This document shows, in pieces, positions 53,607-61,262 of a stretch of DNA of 64,000 bases. Origin of the DNA: Nonomuraea cavernae. Lineage in GTDB: Bacteria > Actinomycetota > Actinomycetes > Streptosporangiales > Streptosporangiaceae. The notes under the pieces are model-generated. The model saw nothing but the letters and a program-made list of their open reading frames with translations, had not been told where the DNA came from and ran no database searches. The DNA is taken from contig NZ_BMNH01000005.1 in assembly GCF_014646355.1 (NCBI RefSeq), forward strand, positions 167,207 to 231,206, read 5' to 3'. Position 1 is the stretch's first letter. Each line of letters begins with the position of its first letter. A program made the position numbers and the translations under genes.

Positions 53607-53995
53607 CAGTCGTCGTGGTCGCCGCGGTGATCATCTCGTCCGGCGCGCGGGTGCTCGCCGCGCAGCGGGCCGAGCCGCCCGCGCTCGCCGGGGGCTGGGA
53701 GTTCCCCGGCGGGAAGGTGGATCCGGGGGAGAGCGAGTTCGAGGCGCTGGTGCGGGAGTGCCAGGAGGAGCTCGGCGTGCGGATCGCCGTGGGCGAGCGG
53801 GTGGGCGGCGACTGGCCGCTGACCGACGGGTACGTGATGCGGGTCTGGCTGGCTTCCGTGGCCGAGGGGACACCTGAGGCCAAGGAGCATCTGGCGTTGC
53901 GGTGGCTGGCCCCCGGCGAGTACTACGACGTCGAGTGGTTGGGTGCGGACCACGAGATCATGAAGGCCGTGGAAAGAGTTCTCCAGCAGGATTAG
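53603..53995 (+). CDS. Nudix hydrolase (MutT/NudG-like)
   Basis: A 130-residue nucleotide pyrophosphohydrolase. The Nudix box GGKVDPGESEFEALVRECQEEL (interrupted in text: GGKVDPGE, then RECQEELG) is at about 32-54, and the WEFPGGK lead-in is typical of MutT/NudG enzymes that clean 8-oxo-dGTP or modified CTP. ATG at 53603 overlaps the stop of the wall hydrolase gene. A translational coupling to the secretion-like cluster is unexpected for this housekeeping family. Confidence 0.9.
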   Translation: MTVVVVAAVIISSGARVLAAQRAEPPALAGGWEFPGGKVDPGESEFEALVRECQEELGVRIAVGERVGGDWPLTDGYVMRVWLASVAEGTPEAKEHLALRWLAPGEYYDVEWLGADHEIMKAVERVLQQD

Positions 53996-54019
53996 CCCGT
54001 CGCTCTCTGCTACATAACG

Positions 54020-54034
54020 ATTACTAGGTGTAAT
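54020..54034. promoter_or_regulatory. ATTAC-N5-GTAAT inverted repeat before surface-protein gene
   Basis: Perfect 5-bp arms with TAGGT between them occupy the AT-rich promoter region 26 nt before the GTG at 54060. It could be an operator or simply part of the -10 region (TAGGTG/TAATTT). Confidence 0.35.
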
Positions 54035-54059
54035 TTGTCGCAGCGGGGGGAAACGCGGC

Positions 54060-55787
54060 GTGATCAATCGAGGCTGGATCGTGACGGGGGCGTTGATGCT
54101 GGTGGCAGCGCCGGTCGTGCCTGCTGCGGCGGCCGGGATGGCGATGGTGCTGGAGCGCGTGGACGTCCCCGCCGGGTTCGGGAAATGGGTCAGGACCGGC
54201 GACGTGCTGCGCTTCCAGGTGCGGCTCGAAGGGACCACCGGCGAGGTCCGCGTCGCGGTCGCCGCCAGCCCGGTCCGCGCCCTGTCCGCCGTCACCTGCC
54301 CGGCGGATCAGGAGCCCGTACGGCCCTTCGACGCCGCCCGGATGATCGCGCAGAGCCGGCCGGTCGCGCCGGCCCCGGCTCCTGCCGCCTCCGGTGAGCT
54401 GCCGGCATCAGCGCCGGGCATGTCGGGGATGATGCCGACGGCGGCTGCGGTTCCAGACAGGTCCGGGATGATGCCGACGGCGGCTACGGTTCCAGACAGG
54501 TCCGGGTCGGCGCCGACGGCGGCTGTGGTCTCGGGCGGCTCCGGGGCGGCGCCGGCACTGGCTCCGGCTTCCGCGTCCGGGTCGAAACCGGCTCCGGTCG
54601 TGTCCGGGGTGCTGCCACGACCGGCTCCGGTCGTGTCCGGGGTGCTGCCACGACCGGCTCCGGGGGAGGCCGGTACGGCGCCGGCTTCCATGCCGGGAAC
54701 GGCGCCGATTCCGGAGGTGTCCGGGTCGCCGGTCGACACGGGATTGATCCTCAGGAATGAACGCAGATCGGTGGAGGATCGGGCGTTGGCCGCGGTGCGC
54801 GCGCCGGTTCGCCGGGCCGCCATGAACGTGGCCCAGGTGTGTCACCTGGGAGACAGCGCCGGGCAACAGACCGTTGACGTGCGGCTCACCGTGCCGGAAG
54901 GGGCGGACGAGGTGGTGCTCGCGAGCGCCGCCCGGATGCCCGGGGCGTCCGGTGGGGCCACGACTCTGAGCGGCACCGCCACGACGTCCGTCGACGGAGC
55001 CGCGCCTCCTGCCGGGAACTGGCCGGAGCCTCCTCCCGCGACCTCCGCGATGACCGGCCACGCGACCCGCGTACCACCCCGATCGGGCGATCCGGGGCGC
55101 GCGCTGGGCGAGAGTGGACGCACCGGGACCTCGGCCGCCCCGAGCCCCGCCGACGCTCATACCGGCAGGTCGAGCGCGCCGGGCCGGGGCGATGGTCGTG
55201 CCGGCCTGCCTGGTGTGGCGGGTCGCGGCGGCCGGGGACAGGTGGCGACCCGGGCTGATCGTGCCGCCACGGCCGACGTCGCGGGTCGCGTGGACGGCGG
55301 TGCCGGTAGGCCGGGTGTGGCCGGTCACGATGGGGCGACGGGTGTGGGTGGCCTGGCTGCCGTGTCCGGGCGTGCCGCCCAGCGTGCGGGGATGCGAGCG
55401 GTGAACACCGGGGAGAACGCTGTCGCCGAGATGCGTGCGGGATCTTCCGGAACGGGTGCGGCGATGCCTTCGCAGCAGGCGGGGATCAGTACGACGCCGT
55501 CCGGCGGGCAGCCCCTCGTCATGCCGCAGGCCCAGCAGCAGCCGGTTGACGCGGCCCCGCAGCCCTTTGTCGCCGCGCTCGAAAGCAGCGGGTCGGCCGA
55601 GCTGGGAGCGCCGTTGCCGCGCCAGATCGCCGTCTCCACGAGGCGGGCGCAGCGGCTGGAGCCGGCGAATCCGCTGGCGGGGGCACGGGGGGCGCCGGCC
55701 GTCGCGGGGGGCATCGCGGTGCTGCTGGGCGGACTGTGGGTGGTCGCCTGGAAGCAGCGCGCACGTATCCGGAAAATGGAACAGTAG
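54060..55787 (+). CDS. Surface-anchored protein with Pro/Ser/Ala-rich stalk
   Basis: A 575-residue protein I cannot assign. GTG at 54060 opens a signal peptide (about 1-25, ending PAAAA). A small folded domain (about 28-95, with one Cys in AVTCPADQEP) is followed by low-complexity Pro/Ala/Ser/Gly sequence with 13- and 11-residue repeats, a second short folded segment (about 240-290, with VCHLGDSAGQQTVDVRLTV), a long disordered stalk, and a C-terminal TM segment (about 545-565) with a basic tail (KQRARIRKMEQ). This is the layout of a wall-spanning surface protein. It has its own promoter region, separate from the Nudix gene. Confidence 0.7.
   Translation: MINRGWIVTGALMLVAAPVVPAAAAGMAMVLERVDVPAGFGKWVRTGDVLRFQVRLEGTTGEVRVAVAASPVRALSAVTCPADQEPVRPFDAARMIAQSRPVAPAPAPAASGELPASAPGMSGMMPTAAAVPDRSGMMPTAATVPDRSGSAPTAAVVSGGSGAAPALAPASASGSKPAPVVSGVLPRPAPVVSGVLPRPAPGEAGTAPASMPGTAPIPEVSGSPVDTGLILRNERRSVEDRALAAVRAPVRRAAMNVAQVCHLGDSAGQQTVDVRLTVPEGADEVVLASAARMPGASGGATTLSGTATTSVDGAAPPAGNWPEPPPATSAMTGHATRVPPRSGDPGRALGESGRTGTSAAPSPADAHTGRSSAPGRGDGRAGLPGVAGRGGRGQVATRADRAATADVAGRVDGGAGRPGVAGHDGATGVGGLAAVSGRAAQRAGMRAVNTGENAVAEMRAGSSGTGAAMPSQQAGISTTPSGGQPLVMPQAQQQPVDAAPQPFVAALESSGSAELGAPLPRQIAVSTRRAQRLEPANPLAGARGAPAVAGGIAVLLGGLWVVAWKQRARIRKMEQ
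54423..54539. repeat. Three 39-bp repeats in the surface-protein gene
   Basis: 54423-54461, 54462-54500 and 54501-54539 encode SGMMPTAAAVPDR, SGMMPTAATVPDR and a diverged third copy. The first two differ at very few bases, indicating recent duplication. Confidence 0.85.
54588..54653. repeat. Two identical 33-bp repeats in the surface-protein gene
   Basis: 54588-54620 and 54621-54653 each encode PAPVVSGVLPR and are identical in DNA, so they arose by recent slippage or duplication. Confidence 0.85.
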
Positions 55788-55806
55788 ATCGGTCTTTACT
55801 GTTACT

Positions 55807-55837
55807 TTGACCCGACTAGTATTCCCTTGACTATTGT
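55807..55837 (+). promoter_or_regulatory. Promoter candidate for the last surface-protein gene
   Basis: TTGACC (55807-55812) and TATTGT (55832-55837) with a 19-bp spacer lie in AT-rich DNA 24 nt before the GTG at 55861. ACTAGTATT between them is also AT-rich. Spacing is long for a housekeeping promoter. Confidence 0.4.
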
Positions 55838-55860
55838 TCGGGATTACGCGGAGGGCACTG

Positions 55861-57120
55861 GTGGCACGCACGCGAGCGACGGCCGTCTCCGCCATGGTCT
55901 TGGCCCTGGCCTTGACCGGTGTCGGCACGGCGCCTTTCATCATGCAGAGCGCGAGTGCCTCGGTGGCGTACGACCCCGGGGTCGAGCCGTGTGAGGCCGG
56001 TCAGGCGTGCGAGAGCGACCCGCAGGTCACGGTGACGGTCACCACGACGCTGGGCACGCCCACGCCAGACGAGCCGGAGACCACGATCACGCGGACCGTC
56101 ACCAAGTCGCCCTCGAAGGCCCCGACGCCGAAGAAGACCACGTCCAGCCCGCCGCAGAACCTCCCGGAGCCCACGCAGGCGCAGAACCCGCAGCCCTTAC
56201 CGACGCAGAGCGTCCAGGTGCCGGTCCCCAGCAGTGAGCCGACCGAGGAGCAGTCCGTCGAGATGCCGACGGTCGCCGGTAGCGAGACTCCCGTGGAGAC
56301 CCTGTCCAGCGCCGCGCCGGAGATCACGACCAGCGAGCCGGTCCAGCTGGAGGTGCGCAACGCGGCGCCCGAGTTCGACCAGCGGGACGTGACGCAGAAG
56401 CTCAGCATCCCCGCGCTGATCCTGGTGCTGCTCGCGCTCTTCGCGGTGCTGATCTTCGAGGGCCGGCTGCGCCGGTTGGCTCACGCGGCGGCCGTGCGCC
56501 GGGCGGGCCCCTACCCCGGCGCTTCGGGCGAGGCCGCCGGCCACCCCGCGGGCCCTGGCTATCCCGCGGGTCCCGGCTTCCCGCCGGGTCCCGGCTTCCC
56601 GGGCGGTCCCGGCTATCCTTCCGCCGGCTACCCGGCGGGTCCCGGCTACGCGAGCGTGGGCTATCCGGCGCCGCCCGGCTACGCGCCGTACGCGCCGATC
56701 ATCAGTTTCGTCCCGGTCCATACTCCCGGCGGCCCGGTGCAGTACGGCGCCGTGTACCAGGACCCCGCGTACGTCCCCGAGGCCCAGCCCGAGCCCGTGG
56801 TGCTGCACCCGGACGAGTACACCAGCGAGGAGGAGTCCTATCGGGCCCCCTTCGAGCCGCTGGTCCCGGTGGAGGAGCCGCCGGCAGACATTCCGGCGGG
56901 TGGCGCGGAGCCCTATGACGACTCGCCCGAACGCCCTCTGGGGGCCGCGTCGGCGGCGGAGACGGGCGACTCCGAGCCCTGGCAGCAGACCGTGCAGGAG
57001 GCGCGGCCGGCTGAGGCCGGACCGGGCGTTTCGCAGCCGGTGGCCGACGAGGTGACGGCGGTGCAGCCGCTGCCTCAGCAGGAGGAGCGCGGGCGCGGCT
57101 GGTGGCGGCGCTCCAAGTGA
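55861..57120 (+). CDS. Secreted/TM protein with Pro-rich extracellular and Gly-Tyr-Pro-rich cytoplasmic regions
   Basis: A 419-residue protein of unknown function. GTG at 55861 has GGAGGG 5 nt upstream. The signal peptide (about 1-33) ends near SASA; the external region has two Cys (PCEAGQACES) and a Thr/Pro/Ser-rich stalk (VTVTTTLGTPTP onwards). A TM segment (about 184-204) is followed by GPGYPAGPGFPPGPGF-type repeats and an acidic tail that ends WWRRSK. The Tyr/Pro/Gly-rich cytoplasmic region could mediate self-association. Together with the preceding gene it may form an external part of the secretion-like apparatus. Confidence 0.7.
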   Translation: MARTRATAVSAMVLALALTGVGTAPFIMQSASASVAYDPGVEPCEAGQACESDPQVTVTVTTTLGTPTPDEPETTITRTVTKSPSKAPTPKKTTSSPPQNLPEPTQAQNPQPLPTQSVQVPVPSSEPTEEQSVEMPTVAGSETPVETLSSAAPEITTSEPVQLEVRNAAPEFDQRDVTQKLSIPALILVLLALFAVLIFEGRLRRLAHAAAVRRAGPYPGASGEAAGHPAGPGYPAGPGFPPGPGFPGGPGYPSAGYPAGPGYASVGYPAPPGYAPYAPIISFVPVHTPGGPVQYGAVYQDPAYVPEAQPEPVVLHPDEYTSEEESYRAPFEPLVPVEEPPADIPAGGAEPYDDSPERPLGAASAAETGDSEPWQQTVQEARPAEAGPGVSQPVADEVTAVQPLPQQEERGRGWWRRSK

Positions 57121-57128
57121 TGTTCTCC

Positions 57129-57156
57129 GGCCGGTGGGGCCAACGCCCCACCGGCC
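57129..57156. terminator. Bidirectional terminator between the cluster and sdhB
   Basis: GGCCGGTGGGGC (57129-57140) pairs perfectly with 57145-57156 around a CAAC loop, 9 nt after the plus-strand stop and 10 nt before the sdhB stop. It can serve both convergent transcripts. Confidence 0.85.
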
Positions 57157-57165
57157 CGGGAGTGG

Positions 57166-57918
57166 TTACTTCGCGCGCTTGAAGATCTTGTTTCCCAGCC
57201 ACACGATCGGGTCGTACTTGCGGTCGACGACGCGCTCCTTCATGGGGATGAGGGCGTTGTCGGTGATCTTGATGTGCTCGGGGCAGACCTCGGTGCAGCA
57301 CTTGGTGATGTTGCAGTAGCCGAGCCCGTGCTCGTCCTGCGCCGACTGCTGCCGGTCGGCCACGTCGTACGGGTGCATGTCGAGCTCGGCGATCCGCATG
57401 AGGAAGCGGGGCCCGGAGAAGCTGGGCTTGTTCTCCTCGTGGTCACGGATCACATGGCAGACGTTGTTGCACATGAAGCACTCGATGCACTTGCGGAACT
57501 CCTGGGACCGCTCGACGTCGACCTGCTGCATGCGGTATTCGCCGGGCCGCACCCCGTCCGGAGGCGTGAAGGACGGGACCTCCCGGGCCTTCTCGTAGTT
57601 GAACGAGACGTCGGTGACCAGGTCCTTGATGACGGGGAAGGTCCGCATCGGTGTGACCGTGATCGTCTCGTCCTCCTCGAAGGTGGACATCCGGGTCATG
57701 CAGCCCAGCCGCGGCTTCCCGTTGATCTCCATCGAGCAGGACCCGCACTTGCCGGCCTTGCAGTTCCAGCGGACGGCGAGGTCGGGCGCCTGTGTGGCCT
57801 GCAGCCGGTGGATGATGTCGAGGACCACCTCGCCCTCGTTGACCTCGACGGTGAAGTCCTCGAGTTTGCCCTCGCCGCCCTCACCACGCCAGACCTTGAA
57901 CTTTGCCTTGTAGCTCAT
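57166..57918 (-). CDS. sdhB: Succinate dehydrogenase/fumarate reductase iron-sulfur subunit
   Basis: A 250-residue electron-transfer subunit. The 2Fe-2S Cys motif is in RWNCKAGKCGSCSM with a later GCMTRM; the 4Fe-4S and 3Fe-4S cysteines are in KCIECFMCNNVCHV and CNITKCCTEVCPEH. ATG at 57918 overlaps the sdhA stop (ATGA). It passes electrons from SdhA to the quinone site in the membrane. The B-A-anchor composition matches the Sdh1 type of mycobacteria (Rv0247c-Rv0249c, from memory). Confidence 0.95.
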   Translation of the reverse strand: MSYKAKFKVWRGEGGEGKLEDFTVEVNEGEVVLDIIHRLQATQAPDLAVRWNCKAGKCGSCSMEINGKPRLGCMTRMSTFEEDETITVTPMRTFPVIKDLVTDVSFNYEKAREVPSFTPPDGVRPGEYRMQQVDVERSQEFRKCIECFMCNNVCHVIRDHEENKPSFSGPRFLMRIAELDMHPYDVADRQQSAQDEHGLGYCNITKCCTEVCPEHIKITDNALIPMKERVVDRKYDPIVWLGNKIFKRAK

Positions 57919-59804
57919 GACTTCGCTATCCCGTCGAACTCGGCCATCTCTTCGTCGGTGAGGTACTTGGACAGCTCGTCCCGGTCGAACAGGGAGATCA
58001 GGTCGTCCCGCATCGAGGGCTGGACCCTCTCCTCGACCTTGACCGACGAGCCGTCGGAGGTGGAGCAGACGAGCAACTTGCGACGCCACTCGGGGTTCAT
58101 ACCGGGGTAGTCGTCGCGGGTGTGCCCGCCGCGGCTCTCCTCGCGCAGCAGCGCGGCGCGCGCCACGCACTCGGAGACCAGCACCATGTTGCGCAGGTCG
58201 AGCGCCAGGTGCCAGCCGGGGTTGTAGATGCGCGAGCCGGCCGCGCCGACCATCCGCACCCGCTCCTTGAGCTTCTCCACGACCTCCAGGGCCTCGGACA
58301 CCTCTTCGGCCTTGCGGATGATGCCGACCAGCTCGTTCATCGTCCGCTGGAGCTCGTGGTGCACCTCGTAGGGGTTCTCGCCGGCCCGCTCCAGGGGCTC
58401 CAGGGCCTCGGCGCGGGCCTCCGCGACCAGCTCCTCGACGACCTTCGGCCGGGTCGGCAGCCTGTCGACGTACTCGGCCGCGCCCGCGCCGGCCCGGCGG
58501 CCGAAGACCAGCAGGTCGGACAGCGAGTTGCCGCCCAGCCGGTTGGATCCGTGCATGCCGCCCGAGACCTCGCCCGCGGCGAACAGCCCGGGCACGGCCG
58601 CGGCACCGGTGTCGGCGTCGACCTCGACCCCGCCCATGATGTAGTGGCAGGTCGGGCCCACCTGCATGGGTTCGGCGGTGATGTCGACGTCGGCCAGCTC
58701 CTTGAACTGGTGGTGCATCGACGGCAGCCGCTTCTTGATCTCCTCGGCGGGGAGCCGGGTGGACACGTCGAGGTAGACGCCGCCCTGGGGTGAGCCGCGA
58801 CCGGCCTTCACCTCGGCGTTGATCGCGCGGGCCACCTCGTCACGAGGAAGCAGCTCCGGAGGCCGGCGGTTGTTGGCCTGGTCGGTGTACCAGCGGTCGC
58901 CCTCCTCCTCGGTGGTGGCGTACTTGTCCTTGAACACCTCGGGGATGTACTTGAACATGAAGCGCTCGCCCTCGGAGTTGCGCAGCACCCCGCCGTCACC
59001 GCGGACCGACTCGGTGACCAGGATGCCGCGCACGGACGGCGGCCAGACCATGCCCGTGGGGTGGAACTGGATGAACTCCATGTTGATCAGGTTGGCTCCG
59101 GCCAGCAGGGCCAGGGCGTGCCCGTCACCGGTGTATTCCCAGGAGTTGGACGTCACCACGTAGGACTTGCCGATGCCGCCGGTGGCCAGCACGACGGCCG
59201 GCGCGTCGAACAGGATCAGGTTGCCGGTCTCGCGCCAGTAGCCGAACGCGCCCGAGATGCGGTCGCCGTCCTTGAGCAGCCGGGTGATCGTGCACTCGGC
59301 GAAGACCTTGATGTAGGCCTCGTAGTCGCCGTGCGTCTCGTAGTCCTCCTGCTGGAGGGCGACCACGCGCTGCTGCAGGGTGCGGATCAGCTCCAGGCCG
59401 GTGCGGTCGCCGACGTGCGCGAGACGGGGATACTCGTGCCCGCCGAAGTTGCGCTGGCTGATCTTGCCGTCCTTGGTGCGGTCGAACAGCGCGCCCCAGG
59501 CCTCCAGCTCCCAGACCCGGTCGGCGGCCTCCTTGGCGTGGAGCTCGGCCATCCGCCAGTTGTTGAGGAACTTGCCGCCCCGCATGGTGTCACGGAAGTG
59601 CACCATCCAGTTGTCGTCGGGGTTGACGTTGCCCATGGCCGCCGCGGCGCCGCCCTCGGCCATGACCGTGTGCGCCTTGCCGAACAGCGACTTGCAGACG
59701 ATGGCCGTGCGCTTGCCCTGCTGGCGGGCCTCGATCGCGGCCCGGAGCCCGGCGCCGCCCGCGCCGATGACGACGACGTCGTATTCGTGTCGCTCGATTT
59801 CCAC
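57915..59804 (-). CDS. sdhA: Succinate dehydrogenase/fumarate reductase flavoprotein subunit
   Basis: A 629-residue flavoprotein that oxidises succinate to fumarate. The FAD motif VVIGAGGAGLRAAIEA is at the N-terminus and the covalent-FAD His is likely in AHTVMAEGG; HPTGMVWPP and the substrate-loop R motifs follow. GTG at 59804 has AAGGAAA 9 nt upstream. It is the middle gene of the membrane anchor-A-B operon. Confidence 0.95.
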   Translation of the reverse strand: MEIERHEYDVVVIGAGGAGLRAAIEARQQGKRTAIVCKSLFGKAHTVMAEGGAAAAMGNVNPDDNWMVHFRDTMRGGKFLNNWRMAELHAKEAADRVWELEAWGALFDRTKDGKISQRNFGGHEYPRLAHVGDRTGLELIRTLQQRVVALQQEDYETHGDYEAYIKVFAECTITRLLKDGDRISGAFGYWRETGNLILFDAPAVVLATGGIGKSYVVTSNSWEYTGDGHALALLAGANLINMEFIQFHPTGMVWPPSVRGILVTESVRGDGGVLRNSEGERFMFKYIPEVFKDKYATTEEEGDRWYTDQANNRRPPELLPRDEVARAINAEVKAGRGSPQGGVYLDVSTRLPAEEIKKRLPSMHHQFKELADVDITAEPMQVGPTCHYIMGGVEVDADTGAAAVPGLFAAGEVSGGMHGSNRLGGNSLSDLLVFGRRAGAGAAEYVDRLPTRPKVVEELVAEARAEALEPLERAGENPYEVHHELQRTMNELVGIIRKAEEVSEALEVVEKLKERVRMVGAAGSRIYNPGWHLALDLRNMVLVSECVARAALLREESRGGHTRDDYPGMNPEWRRKLLVCSTSDGSSVKVEERVQPSMRDDLISLFDRDELSKYLTDEEMAEFDGIAKS

Positions 59805-59816
59805 TGAAAGATTTCC

Positions 59817-60608
59817 TTACGCGTACGGGAAGGCGATGATGCCATGGGCGACCATGCGGACGTAGAAGTCCGCGATCATGACGGAGAACATCGAGGCCCA
59901 CGCGAGCTGCTGGTGCTTGGCGTTGAGCTTGGAGACGAACGTCCAGGCCCGGTAGCGCAGCGGGTGGCGGGAGAAGTGGTTGAGCCGGCCCGCGGTGATG
60001 TGCCTGCAGGAGTGGCAGCCGAACGTGTAGCCGAGGATGAGCACCGCGTTGACGATCAGGATCCAGGTGCCGAGGCCGAGCGGCTTGTGCACGAGGGCCA
60101 GGATCGCGTCGTAGGTGAGCACGAAGCCGATCAGCACCGCGAAGTAGAAGAAGTAGCGGTGGATGTTCTGCATGATCAGCGGGAGGCGGGTCTCACCGGT
60201 GTACTTGCCGTGCGGCTCGGCCACCGAGCAGGCGGGGGGCGAGAGCCAGAACGAGCGGTAGTAGGACTTGCGGTAGTAGTAGCAGGTCAGCCGGAATCCA
60301 CCGGGCAGACCAAGGATCAGCAGCCCCGGCGGCAGGGTGTACCACTCGCCGAAGGGGGCCCATCCCAGGAACCGTGCTCCCTCGGGACATGATTCGGCCA
60401 GGCACGGCGACGAGAACGGGGCGATGTACTCGGCCCCGGCCACGTAGTAGTTGCCGTCGAGGATCGCCCACACACCGTAGACGAGGAACGAGCTGAGCCC
60501 GAGGAATGTCAGCAGTGGGGCCAGCCACCATCTGTCGGTGCGCAGGGTGCGCACCTTGATCTGCGCACGCTGCCTTCTGACCGGCGCATCGGGCGTCGTC
60601 TGGGTCAT
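59817..60608 (-). CDS. sdhC: Succinate dehydrogenase membrane anchor subunit (Sdh1 type)
   Basis: A 263-residue membrane protein with five TM segments (about 28-48, 88-103, 135-160, 165-190, 225-250) and several conserved His (NIHRYFFYF, CHSCRHITAGRLNHFSRH). The length and residue pattern match Rv0249c-type anchors rather than the small SdhC/SdhD pair. ATG at 60608 has GGAGAGG 6 nt upstream. It is first in the sdh operon. Two CRP-type sites lie 135-185 bp upstream. Confidence 0.85.
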   Translation of the reverse strand: MTQTTPDAPVRRQRAQIKVRTLRTDRWWLAPLLTFLGLSSFLVYGVWAILDGNYYVAGAEYIAPFSSPCLAESCPEGARFLGWAPFGEWYTLPPGLLILGLPGGFRLTCYYYRKSYYRSFWLSPPACSVAEPHGKYTGETRLPLIMQNIHRYFFYFAVLIGFVLTYDAILALVHKPLGLGTWILIVNAVLILGYTFGCHSCRHITAGRLNHFSRHPLRYRAWTFVSKLNAKHQQLAWASMFSVMIADFYVRMVAHGIIAFPYA

Positions 60609-60742
60609 CGCGGACCTCTCCACCTCCCACGGACCCGCACGCCTGGGATCCGGGTTGTTCGCTGGGCGCGCGTACGGCGGGGCGTCGTCTCCGCTCGGGC
60701 GCGCATTGGTGCGCCATACGTTACGACGCCAGCAGGGACATT

Positions 60743-60758
60743 TGTGAGAAGGGTCACT
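60743..60758. promoter_or_regulatory. CRP-type site 1 upstream of sdh operon
   Basis: TGTGA-N6-TCACT (9 of 10 consensus positions). If TATGGC (60713-60718 on the minus strand) is the -10 box, the site is centred near -44, close to a class II activator position. Confidence 0.55.
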
Positions 60759-60777
60759 CACTTTTTGGCTGACCTGC

Positions 60778-60793
60778 TGTGATTCCCATCACG
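60778..60793. promoter_or_regulatory. CRP-type site 2 upstream of sdh operon
   Basis: TGTGA-N6-TCACG (9 of 10 consensus positions), 35 bp from site 1 and near -79 relative to the same presumed start, between the sdh operon and the receiver gene. Confidence 0.5.
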
Positions 60794-60812
60794 TCGCCCG
60801 TCAGGGCGTCCG

Positions 60813-61262
60813 TCAGAGGCGCTGCCCGTGGGTCGGCAACTTAACCACAGAGACGAAAAAATCATCGATTTGTCGGACAACTCGGATGAATTGCTCGAAA
60901 TCCACGGGCTTCGAGACGTACGCGTTGGCGTGCAACTGGTAGCCCCGGAGGATGTCCTCCTCGGCCTCGGAGGTGGTCAGGATCACCACCGGAATCGTCC
61001 GGAGATCGGCGTCGGCCTTGACCTCGCGCAGCACCTCCAGGCCGTCCATCCGGGGGAGATTGAGGTCGAGCAGCATCAGGTCGGGGCGTGGCACGTCCTT
61101 GTAGGCATCCTCGCGGCGCAGGAACGCCATTGCCTGCTCGCCGTCGTTGACCACGTGCAGGCGGTTCTTCACCTTGTTGAGCTCGAAGGCCTCCTGGGTG
61201 AGCAGGATGTCGCCCTGGTCGTCCTCCACCAGGAGCACCTCGATCGGCCGCCAGTCGCTCAT
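60813..61262 (-). CDS. Single-domain response regulator (Rcp1-like)
   Basis: A 149-residue receiver with no output domain. Acidic EDDQGD near residue 14, phospho-Asp in [13 protein letters not shown] (about residue 63) and Lys in AYVSKPVDF are visible. Such Rcp1-like proteins pair with phytochrome-type kinases having the SHDLQEPL box, as does the upstream gene. ATG overlaps the kinase stop (ATGA). It probably relays phosphate in the three-gene operon rather than binding DNA. Confidence 0.92.
   Translation of the reverse strand: MSDWRPIEVLLVEDDQGDILLTQEAFELNKVKNRLHVVNDGEQAMAFLRREDAYKDVPRPDLMLLDLNLPRMDGLEVLREVKADADLRTIPVVILTTSEAEEDILRGYQLHANAYVSKPVDFEQFIRVVRQIDDFFVSVVKLPTHGQRL

Noticed and set aside
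42801..57120. Cluster as an integrative conjugative element
   Set aside because: No integrase, relaxase, att repeats or tRNA target in the window, base composition equals the neighbours, and both flanks are core genes. It remains possible that parts lie elsewhere.
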